Shown here piece by piece: positions 34,378 to 44,073 of a stretch of 64,000 nt of DNA. Source of the DNA: Ligustrum vulgare (taxonomy: Eukaryota; Streptophyta; Magnoliopsida; Lamiales; Oleaceae). Position numbers and translations under genes: made by a program. The stretch spans positions 8,632,133 through 8,696,132 of the forward strand of contig OY743187.1 of NCBI GenBank assembly GCA_963555705.1. The letters are read 5' to 3'. Each line of letters starts with the position of its first letter. Positions within the stretch are counted from its first letter, which is position 1. The notes beneath the pieces are model-generated. The model ran no database searches. It saw nothing but the letters and a program-made list of their open reading frames with translations, and was not told where the DNA came from.

Positions 34378-36095
34378 TGTAAGGATTGAAGACTCAGAAT
34401 CAAACCACAAAGAACAAGAACAAGTGTTAACCACAAAGAATCAAAACACTTTATTCAGAAACCATAAAAAATTACAAAAACAAATCCAAAACCTAGAAAT
34501 ATACATAAAACTTCCAGAAATCAAAGAACTCGTACAAAGAACCACAAAGATCAACTGAGTTGCAGAAAATTCTGTCAAAACTCATAAAAATGTATACTGA
34601 TTATCACAAAATCAGTATCAACCACTATCACTAAGAATATACAAACAATATCTAAGAATTCTGGAAGAAGTATGAAGAAATATCCCTCAACCTATACTGG
34701 ATATTTTCACACTCTCTCAGATTCCCGGATTCTCAATGAAATCCTGAACAAAGGTAAGCTAGAGGTCCAAGTTATAGGCTTCAACGGAGAGATTTGGGAG
34801 AGAACAGGAAATTTGAAGAAATCAAATTTACAGTATAAGATTACAGTAATTGAATAATATCACCTGATTATAGATTTTTATTAAGCTATTGCAGCTTCCA
34901 CAAGGAATCAGAATCCCAGAAGTCCAGGGCCACAAAGTATCAATATTAATTATCCACCACAAAGAATTAATCCACAAAGAAATATCACCAGCATCCACCA
35001 CGAAGGATCAACCACCAAGAACAATGTAGGATCTATATGTGACCAGAATATTTTATAGAAAATATTCTGTGTCTCAAGATCCTCAGTAATGTGGACTCAG
35101 AAATAAGATCCAGATACGCAAAATTTCAACAACCCTAAATTTAAAATAGGTTTCAGTAAGAACAGAATCCACGAAATTTTAAAAAATTTTATATAAAAAT
35201 CTTTAAAAGAAATTTTGAATCTGAAAGATTTTAAACAAAATTTTCAGAAATCAAAAGTGATATACTGTTAGGGTTTGTAAAAAACGACTTAAGAAAATAA
35301 AAAAATTTCTTAAAAGTTTAAACGGTTCAGAAACCCTAAAATCGTTTGAAGAAGTAAGATCCGTTTCCAGAAAATCCTAAATCCAAAAAATAAAATTCTG
35401 GATCTACCAGATCTGAGTCAAATCCACTGATTTTTCAAAGAACCCTAAGGCTCTGATACCACTGTAAGGATTTAAGGCTCAGAATCAAACCACAAAGAAC
35501 AAGAACAAGTGTTAACCACAAAGAATCAAAACACTTTATTCAGAAACCATAAAAAATTACAGAAACAAATCCAAAACCCAGAAATATACATAAAACTTCA
35601 AGAAATCAAAGAACTCGTACAAAGAACCACAAAGATCAACTGAGTTGCAGAAAATTATGCCAAAACTCATAAAAATGTATACTGATTATCACAAAATCAG
35701 TATCAACCACTATCAATAAGAATATACAAACAATATCTAAGAATTTCTGGAAGAAGTATGAAGAAATATGAAAGATCGGATGAGGCGATGAAAAATCGCC
35801 TACAGAGAGAGAGAGAGAGAGAGAGTATTAGGGTTTGAGTGAAAAAGAAGCGCCTGGATCAGAATGGATGCAGTCAGAACGTCTCCTTTCCTTTTCATTA
35901 CAAATGGACGGCTCAGATTCATCAGAACAGATCAATGGTTGAGATGAGTCCGGACCGGGTTATAAAGGTCCGGTTGAAGTGTAATGTATCCGGACTTGAG
36001 CCTCAGATTAAAATTGTGTAACATGGGCTCTAAAGCTGGACTGAATATTGGGCTCAATACCGGTCCATTTCCTTAATTAGATTAATTGCCCAACA
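34378..36095 (-). mobile_element. Element W2: small deleted LTR retrotransposon inside W
   Basis: It is flanked by the duplication GTTTC (34373-34377 and 36096-36100). The right LTR, 35463-36095 (633 bp), on the minus strand starts TGTTGGGCAATTAATC and ends ATCCTTACA. The primer-binding site at 35449-35461 (minus strand TGGTATCAGAGCC) is followed by about 760 bases without coding sequence. Only the last 300 bases of the second LTR remain (34378-34682), so an internal deletion removed the rest. A (GA)n run lies at about 35803-35824. Confidence 0.82.
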
Positions 36096-37408
36096 GTTTC
36101 CTTCTCGTACATCAAAATCAATATGATGTGCTCAAACGTGAATGGAAGAGACCAGATGAACCTTATCCTCATCATCAATCCTAACTCCAATATATTCCAG
36201 TTCAGAAACAATCTCATTGAGAACACTAAGATGGTCTAAGATTTTCATACTGCATTCATTCTCAAAGAACGAAACCGCTCATTCAGATATAAGTTATTTG
36301 ACAAGCTCTTCATCTGATACAACTCTTCCAGTTTTTCCCACAATTCCTTCACAGCAGGTATTCCATAAATATTTGCAAGAACATTATTGGTCAAATAAAG
36401 TTGTACCATGCTAGAAGCCTTCAAATCTAAATCTTCTCAATCTTCATCACTTGTATTGGATTCAGTTTTTTTGTCGGAACTTGGGGTTGATTTTTCCTTC
36501 AAAGCTTTCTGCAGTCTCATCTGAATCAATACATCCATGAATTGTACTACCACAAGCTAAAATTGATATTCCAGTCAAATTCTTCACGTTGTACTCGATA
36601 TACATATTTTCTTTTGCTCCAAAAATATCTTCGAACCACCTAATGCTCTGTCAATTAGACGTCGATTCCCCGTCGACGATGCCAATTCCCTTTCTAATTA
36701 ACCCCACGAGAATTTTGATGTTCAAGAATTAATAAGCAAACCAGAAAATAAGTACGAATACAGAAATTTACATGGTTCGAAAACTTACCTACGTCCACGG
36801 ATCCTCGCCAAAGCTTTTCACTATATAATAAATTGTGACAATTATATAGAAGTTGCACTCACCGAACCCTCCAAATATTGTAAGAAAAATAATCAAGTTT
36901 TATCACATTTATCAATTTCTACTTCTTTGTACAATTTAAAAAGAATCAAAAAAAAATCAAGATGTTAGACTATATTTTTTTCTTCACAATACTTTTTAAT
37001 CAACGTGCTCTAACAAAAAGAAAATAATATGTGTATTTATACAACTAAAATCACGTCAGCCCATGACAATTCGGTTGGAAGATTCCTTTCCTAGGTTAAC
37101 TACTATTCTACCATATCAATGCTCTGTTCTCAATTTCAATCCAATGAGACACGTAGTCATTGTAATCTATTTCCACTTCCACAATCTTTTGTAGAAAGAA
37201 ATTATGTAGATAATTAATACCTCCTCTAATTCGACAAGGACACGCAGTAGAAGAATGCCAAGGATTCGTAATTCAATTCCTTTAGGATTCCCATAAATTG
37301 AGGCAATTGATTACAAAGCCTTTTTTTTTCTTCGATTACAATTTAAGTCCTTTAACTTTTAACAATTTAAAGTAAATACTTAACAGCTTTCGTCAAACTA
37401 TCTTCCAT

Positions 37409-37866
37409 TGTTGTCTTTCAAATACTAAGAAGCTCCCCTACTAAATCAATTGAAGAACAGGTGCTAAGGGATAGAAATATATGAATTCCAGAGAATAGTG
37501 GGGTGGTGGTGGTGGTGGTGGTGGTGTTGCCAGCGATAAGAAACCGAGAGGCGAGTAGGAAAGCTGAGAGGAGGCGACGACTTTGAGAGAGAGTTTTGGG
37601 ATTTCTGTAGGTATAGACTAGTATGTTTGTGTAATGATTTGATCAAAATTTATGAAAATATGTTAATTATAAAATCATATTAAATAAAAATATATTATAA
37701 TAATATTTTAATACAAAATATTATCGAATTCAAAGCTTTTAAAAAGATAAAATTAATCAAAATAGAAAATACAAGTAACAACATGTACAAAATTAATCAA
37801 AATTAGGAAATCCTAATTTTTATAGAATTTTTCTTTTTCTTTTTAAAAAATATTTTTATTTATTAT
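37409..37866. other. Putative leader and promoter side of the split gene; AT-rich spacer
   Basis: On the minus strand 37409-37640 looks like a 5' leader: CT-rich, with (CCA)n at 37498-37526. The remainder to 37866 is AT-rich and shows no feature. Confidence 0.35.
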
Positions 37867-40047
37867 TGTCAGATTAATTGCACAAAATCATGCAATCAAG
37901 AGTCCCACATAATCAGCAATTCCAGAAAATCTGCACACCATTGATCAAGCCATCAAGACTCTGTCCAGCTAGAGTTTAGGATCAGTTTTGATTTTGTAAT
38001 TACAATTCTTTATTACTTCCTGTAATTATGCCTAGACACAGCTATATCTCAATAAATACAAGAAAATACAATTCAACATGGTATCAGCCTAGGTTTTAGG
38101 ATCCTATCTGTGTCTGTCTCCTCTTTCCTTCCTATCTGCGTCTATCATCTCTCCCTTCCTGTATTCCTCTTCTCTTCCTCCCCTCTTATCCACCTCTTCT
38201 CCTCATGGCCGAATCATCTTCCCCACCACCCTCAATCACTCAAAACACATCACAATTCATCAAGCTAAACGAGACCAATTACCTTGTGTGGCTCCGCCAG
38301 ATCAAGTCCTTTCTCAATGGTGCGAAGCTCATGGGCTATGTCGATGGATCAATTCCAGAATCTAATTCCATAATCAATGCTACACCAAGTGATGGAAGAG
38401 CAGCTACCACCATCCCCAACCCAGAACATAAGAAGTGGTTCACTACTGATCAACAAATAGTCAGTATACTCACCTCATCACTAACTGAAAATGTTGCTCG
38501 CCTCACTATTGGATTTGATACATCCAAGGAAATTTGGGATTGCCTCGCAAAGCACTATTCTCAGCAATCAGTAGCTACATCTACAAGCTTAAAACTTCAG
38601 CTCTTCGATCTTAAAAAGGGATCTCAGTCTGTCGATGCATATCTCCAGCAAGCCAAATCTATTGCTGATTCCTTAGCTTCCATTAATCAACCTGTTACTG
38701 ATTCTGATCTTGTAATTGCCACACTTCATGGTCTAGGCCCAGAATATTTAATGTTGCGCACTGCTCTCACAACCCAAAAACTACCATTTTTTTCAGAACT
38801 TCGTGCAAGAATTCTGGCTTTCGATGCTCAGAATCAACCTCCTGCTGACCATGGATCTGCTACTGCAATGTTCAACCAAAGCTCCTCTTCTTCACGCCGT
38901 GATAATCGCTCTAACTCTGGACGACCTTTTTCTGGCCGCAATTACTCCTCTGGTCGGAAAAATAATCGGCGACAACAATCATCCCATCCCCAGCAGCAAC
39001 TTGCGGCATTCCAAGGAGTTGTTTCTCCTTCTTATCCACCACAATATATACCAGGCCCCTTTTCCTCCCCTGCATGGGCCTCACTCCCAGGTTCAAATGG
39101 AATTTTGGGCCCAGCTCCTCAATGGTGCCCAAACTGTCATTCAAATCAGCATGGGCTGAACCAATGCCCCCACAAATTCTCTGGTCCATCTACTGTTGCA
39201 CCATTTTCTGGAGCTCATTTTGCCTCTGATCCAAATTGGTACCCGGATACTGGAGCAACCCATCACATGACTTCCATGCCCGTCAATAAACCACAAACTT
39301 ATGATGGACCTCACAATGTCTATATGGGAAATGGGGACTCATTACCCGTTTCTCACACTGGTAACCTATCTTTGGCATTAGGCTCCTCCAATTTTTCCTT
39401 ACAGAATGTCTTTCATATTCCCTCTATTCGTAAAATCCTTCTTTCTGTAGCTCGCTTCACTAAAGATAATCTCGTTTTCTTTTTATTTGCTCCAGATTTT
39501 TACCAGATTTATTGCTTACGAACTGGTCATCTCTTATTTCAGGGCCTTTGTAAAGACGGTCTCTACCCCCTCAATTTGTCCGCCATCTACAGTCCTCCTC
39601 AAGCTCTTGCCTCCATCCACTCTTCTGTCTGGCACAATCGTTTGGGTCATCCGTCATCTGATGTTCTAACTCATCTAGGTCCTGCTGTTGGTTCAAAATT
39701 ATCTTATAATTCTTTTTGTCATGAGTGCGCACTTAGTAAATCTCACCAATTACCTTTCAATGCAAATAAAGAGACTGCGAGTACTCCTTTTTACATTATT
39801 CATAGTGATGTTTGGCAATCGCCTACTACTTCCGTTACTGGATTCAAGTATTATGTTCTCTTTACTGATGAATTCTCTCGTTATACTTGGATTTACCCTA
39901 TGCGCCATAAAAATGAAGTTCTAACTCACTTCCAAACATTTGTTGCTATGACTAAAAATATATTTAACACCACTGTTAAATATCTTCAAAGTGACAATGG
40001 AACCGAATACATCAATAATGCTTTTTCTCACTTTTGCAAAGCTTTGG

Positions 40048-40763
40048 TGATGTGATCCGGACTCTCGACAATCGGAGTCATAGCAGGCTTGACGGGAAAA
40101 TTTAAATATTCAAGCCAAAACAAGAATTCAGCAGGTTCGACGAGCTTTGAAGATCAAACCGTGTCGAAAGGAACCAAAAATTATGCAGAAGTGCTTTCAC
40201 GACCGTAACCAACATATGTCACGGCCGTAACCTTAACCAGAAACACACTTACGGCCGTAAGTGTCATCTTTACGGCCGTAACGGATTAACGGATCAGATT
40301 TTTTCCAGATTTCGCATTATTTTATTTCCTTATCAGTTTTAGCTATTTTAGGTTAGTTAGAATTCTATTTTGAGTAAATTAGCGATTAGGGTTTTATTTT
40401 GCTTATTTATACGCCTTTTTGATTCATTGTAAATTAGGACTTTGATGATTAAATAAAACAGAGATTGAATGTTTTTCAATTGTTTAATGTGTGGATTCAC
40501 ATTACAAACCCAAACTTATCAAGATTGATTATCTTGTGGCGTTCATCCCGAATTTATCAAATATTCCCGAGAATATTTGTGACGTTCAAATCAGAGACTT
40601 ATCAAGGAGATTGGGCAAATCCTTGTGGTGTTTCGAAAGTCGTGGTTCTTTATTCCGCATCGTCGAGCCATCGCGTCGTGAATATCGGGTCATGATTCAT
40701 CCGTCCAACCACAACCTGAGTTCGGAACTTTCCGGCGTTTCTTCCGCGCTTCGAACCTCATCA
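40048..40763 (+). repeat. Element X 5' LTR (shortened by an internal deletion)
   Basis: 716 bp. Compared with the 3' LTR it lacks about 72 bases between two CGTAACCTT-containing repeats near 40220, as expected from slippage or recombination between short direct repeats. Three exact ACGGCCGT palindromes remain. Confidence 0.9.
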
Positions 40764-41185
40764 TTTGGTATCAGAGCTGGACTCTGAATTCAGGTTTTTC
40801 TATCCAGTTTGATTTTTATGTCTATCATCGAGTCCCATAAAAATCATCCATATATTGTTGTTGAGTCTTTCTTTTCTTGATTTTCTTGTTATTCGTGCCA
40901 GTAAATTTTTTCTTTTTTTGATCCATATAAAAATCCAACAAAATTCAAAAGTGTTTGTTTTGCTTAATTCTTATCCGAATTAAGTTCCGTTTGTTTTGTT
41001 GTGTTCATTGTCGAATTTTCGGATTTATAAAAAAAAAAAAATTTATTTTTTTTATTCCGAAAATTCATCCTAAAATTCAAAAAAAAAAAAAAAAAAAAAG
41101 AGTCCATTCAAGAACCACTTTCTTGAATTTCTTGATCTTTTATTTTCATTATTCTTTTTCTGTGTCCTTCCACATAAATTTTACA

Positions 41186-42181
41186 ATGTCCAATTCCCAT
41201 GAAAACGCCAAAGAACGTATGTGGAGATTTTTGAATGAGGCTTTGGTTAGGTTGGATAAATTAGATGAAAGGGAAGGGAAATTGAAAAATGGGCGATCTC
41301 AAACAAATCCTAGTGATTATAGGCGTGATCCTAAACCTAGGGATGGAATCGGGGTTAAGAGAGGAGCTGAGATTGATCCAAAAGCAATTTTGAAAATTCA
41401 AAAAGAAATTTATGAGGAAAGATTGAGGTGTGAACGGGAGGCAGAAAGAAAATATTTGGCTAAATTGCGAAAATAGGAGGAGAAACGAAAGGCGGTGATT
41501 AAATGGTTAGAGGAGAGTGAAATACATGTTATGGTTGAGCCTCGGGATATGAATGTTGAAAAGAAGGAGGGAGGCTTGAAACATGAATTAGAAGTAGTTG
41601 AAGAGACCCCGAACTTTGTGGTAGGAGTTGAAAACGTGGAGTTAGGTGAACAAACTCCAAAATATGATGAGGAACTAGAAGTTGGGGTAGAAGTTCAAAT
41701 TTTGAGCTTTGAATTGGAAGATCCACATTTTGGTAGTGATGAGATAGTACATGAACATGGTGATTCAAATGTGGAGGTCGGAGATGTGGTTGAGTTTGAA
41801 GATAAAAAAATCGAACAAGAAATTGCAAAGGAGGAAAGAGGCGAAGAGAAGAGCCTCGTGGTTCAAGAAGTGGAGTTGGTGGTGGTTTGTCATGAATACA
41901 AGGATCCATACCTTGTACCTCATAAAGCTAACATGTCCCTCCCTATTTTGTTTAAATCTTTTTTGCAGGTTAATTATGACTGGAAGCTTCAACCACACTA
42001 CGAATGGCAATGGAAGTTCAAGCTCCATCTCTTCCGTGTTAGCAAATCAAATGATTCCAATTTATTGAACTCATGGCATGGAAGCAGAAATTTTCCGTTT
42101 GATCCAGGAGGTGAAGTGGAACACCAGGAACAAAGCTATGATTCGGGACGAATCATCCTAAAGAAGGAGGGTATGATGTGA
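41186..42181 (+). CDS. Element X protein, 331 codons with one in-frame stop, unknown family
   Basis: The frame starts MSNSHENAKERMWRFLNEA about 410 bases after the primer-binding site. The N-terminal 100 residues are charged and probably coiled-coil (LVRLDKLDEREGKLK, IQKEIYEERLRCEREAERKY). The middle is strongly acidic (repeated Glu/Val stretches). The C-terminus ends in FDPGGEVEHQEQSYDSG and KKEGMM, ending just inside the 3' LTR, and resembles the tail upstream of the purine tract in some Ty3/gypsy polyproteins. A TAG at 41474-41476 interrupts the frame after LAKLRK. Copy A has Arg there, so the ancestor was open. No zinc knuckle, DTG, RT or integrase motif is present. It could be a diverged gag or a captured host sequence. 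Confidence 0.7.
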
Positions 42182-42961
42182 TCCGGACCCTCGACAATCG
42201 GAGTCATAGCAGGCTTGAGGGAAAATTTAAATATTCAAGCCAAAACAAGAATTCAGCAGGTTCGACGAGCTTTGAAGATCAAACCGTGTCGAAAGGAACC
42301 AAAAATTATGCAGAAGTGCTTTCACGGCCGTAACCAACATATGTCACAGTCGTAACCTTCCCTCGGGTTAAAATGCAGAATTTCAAGATTTTTGATTTAC
42401 GGCCGTAAATAAGGGATCACGGCCGTAACCTTAACCAGAAACACACTTACGGCCGTAAGTGTCATCTTTACGGCCGTAACGGATTAACGGATCAGATTTT
42501 TTCCAGATTTCGCATTATTTTATTTCCTTATCAGTTTTAGCTATTTTAGGTTAGTTAGAATTCTATTTTGAGTAAATTAGCGATTAGGGTTTTATTTTGC
42601 TTATTTATACGCCTTTTTGATTCATTGTAAATTAGGACTTTGATGATTAAATAAAACAGAGATTGAATGTTTTTCAATTGTTTAATGTGTGGATTCACAT
42701 TACAAACCCAAACTTATCAAGATTGATTATCTTGTGGCGTTCATCCCGAATTTATCAAATATTCCCGAGAATATTTGTGACGTTCAAATCAGAGACTTAT
42801 CAAGGAGATTGGGCAAATCCTTGTGGTGTTTCGAAAGTCGTGGTTCTTTATTCCGCATCGTCGAGCCATCGCGTCGTGAATATCGGGTCATGATTCATCC
42901 GTCCAACCACAACCTGAGTTCGGAACTTTCCGGCGTTTCTTCCGCGCTTCGAACCTCATCA
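42174..42961 (+). repeat. Element X 3' LTR with five ACGGCCGT palindromes
   Basis: 788 bp. ACGGCCGT occurs five times between about 42320 and 42482, in TCACGGCCGTAACC, TTTACGGCCGTAAAT and CTTACGGCCGTAAGTG contexts, plus one degenerate ACAGTCGT. Two of them extend to the 12-bp palindrome TTACGGCCGTAA. They lie about 130-270 bases upstream of a TATA-like TTATTTATAC, a position expected for enhancer or binding sites. Confidence 0.9.
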
Positions 42962-44073
42962 TTTGGGTATTCAACAACGATTCTCCTGCCCTCATACTCC
43001 TCAACAAAATGGCCTTGCCGAACGCAAACATTGTCATATTGCAACCATGACTCGCAATCTCCTTCTCACACCTGGTGCTCCTCAAAACCTTTGGGTTGAA
43101 GCTGCATTGACTTCAGTCCATCTAATCAACCTCCTTCCTACATCAACTCTTGATTGGGACACTCCCCATAATCGTCTCTTTCGTAACCCACCATCCTATT
43201 CTTTTCTTCGTGTGTTTGGTTGTTCGTGTTTTCCTCACCTTGGCTCATATATTTCTAATAAATTGTCAAGTCCTAGTATAGAATGTGTATTCTTAGGTTA
43301 CAGTCCACATCACAAAGGTTATCGTTGTCTAGTTCCTTCTACAGGTAGAGTTTATGTGTCTAGGAATGTTTTGTTTAACGAAATGAATTTTCCCTATAAA
43401 AATTTGCAGGTACAAAAGGTTCCAGAAGCAGGCCTTGATGAATTCATTCATATTTCAAGCCCAATTTCAGTCCCAGCAGACTTGGTTCCACCATCCAACA
43501 TCCCACAACCCACTAATTCCATTCAACACTCATCAGATGAATCAACAAACAGTCTGCCTCCATCATCGCACACAACCAGCCGATCTCCTGGTCCATGTAC
43601 CAACCCGTCGCCCCTCATTACCTATAGTCGGTGCAGGGTCACCTCATTCCATGCTCGCACTAAGCACATAGAACTGGATTACCATTTTGTTCGAGAGAAA
43701 GTGGCCCTTGGCAGCCATCGGGTTTGCTTCATACCCTCTGTTGATCAGCCGGCCGACCTCCTCACCAAGCCACTACACAAGCATCGTCATGCCTCTCTCG
43801 CTAGCAAACTTGTCCGTGCTGGACCGCCAAGTTTGAGGGAGGGTGTCAGATTAATTGCACAAAATCATGCAATCAAGAGTCCCACATAATCAGCAATTCC
43901 AGAAAATCTGCACACCATTAATCAAGCCATCAAGAGTCTGTCCAGCTAGAGTTTAGGATCAGTTTTGATTTTGTAATTACAATTCTTTATTACTTCCTGT
44001 AATTATGCCTAGACACAGCTATATATATTGTACATAATATATCTCAATAAATACAAGAAAATACAATTCAACA

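Larger units (their letters stand above)
33053..37385 (-). mobile_element. Element W: Copia retrotransposon remnant with only gag left
   Basis: Direct LTRs of about 710 bp lie at 33053-33765 and 36680-37385; on the minus strand they start TGTTA(A/G)GTATTTAC and are clearly homologous but diverged. Between them are gag fragments on the minus strand: a UBN2-type gag tract at about 36130-36450 (LWEKLEELYQ and VLANIYGIPAVK) and a damaged zinc knuckle near 34200-34278. The gag is split by element W2. Integrase and reverse transcriptase are absent. No matching target duplication was found. Confidence 0.78.
32626..37408 (-). pseudogene. Small unknown gene split after its seventh codon by Copia element W
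   Basis: The 3' part (32626-33052) encodes a basic, charged protein tract including LPDSDDDEFMRRPKKF and a Cys cluster HDCKLCCSK. The putative start lies beyond element W: an ATG at 37406-37408 reads MEDSLTK and stops at the W boundary (37386). Joining 37386 to 33052 gives one continuous frame of 150 codons with stop, without a base gained or lost. Upstream of the ATG is a CT-rich leader with a (CCA)n run, like a plant 5' UTR. An overlapping frame continues past the stop and ends KRRRMNF, so the 3' end may also be shifted. I do not recognise the protein. The absence of a target duplication is unexplained; the join is an inference. Confidence 0.45.
40048..42961 (+). mobile_element. Element X, complete copy, inserted in Copia element Z
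   Basis: It is flanked by TTTGG (40043-40047 and 42962-42966). LTRs are 40048-40763 (716 bp) and 42174-42961 (788 bp), TGATGTGATCCGGAC ... CCTCATCA. The tRNA-iMet primer-binding site TGGTATCAGAGC lies at 40766-40777. A purine tract AAAGAAGGAGGGTA precedes the 3' LTR. The interior of about 1.4 kb has one long coding region and no protease, reverse transcriptase or integrase. It is therefore a non-autonomous element with its own protein. The primer site and purine tract suggest mobilisation by a Ty3/gypsy partner, but that is inference. Confidence 0.93.
38205..43889 (+). pseudogene. Copia gag-pol of element Z, lacking reverse transcriptase and split by element X
   Basis: The frame starts at 38205 in MAESSSPPPSITQN and runs through UBN2-type gag (NYLVWLRQIKSFLNG), an aspartic protease site (WYPDTGATHHM), the pre-integrase motif (WHNRLGHPSSDVL), and the integrase core (IIHSDVWQSPTT, YLQSDNGTEY). 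It is interrupted at 40047 by element X, between the second catalytic Asp and the Glu, and resumes at 42967 with [13 protein letters not shown]. Removing X plus one TTTGG copy (2919 bases) restores the frame exactly. After the integrase tail it jumps directly into the RNase H C-terminus ([15 protein letters not shown], then [11 protein letters not shown]) near 43640. The whole reverse transcriptase is thus deleted with the frame kept. It cannot copy itself but might supply gag, protease and an integrase if X were absent. Confidence 0.93.
37867..44073 (+). mobile_element. Element Z: Copia retrotransposon with in-frame pol deletion, interrupted by X
   Basis: It is flanked by the duplication ATTAT (37862-37866 and 44074-44078). 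LTRs are 37867-38078 (212 bp) and 43844-44073 (230 bp), starting TGTCAGATTAATTG and ending AATTCAACA. The 3' copy has an extra 18-base AT-rich insert. The primer-binding site TGGTATCAGCCTAGG starts at 38079, directly after the LTR, and a purine tract (GTTTGAGGGAGGG) precedes the 3' LTR. A complete X element sits at 40048-42961. Without X the element is about 3.3 kb, short for Copia, because reverse transcriptase is missing. Confidence 0.95.
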
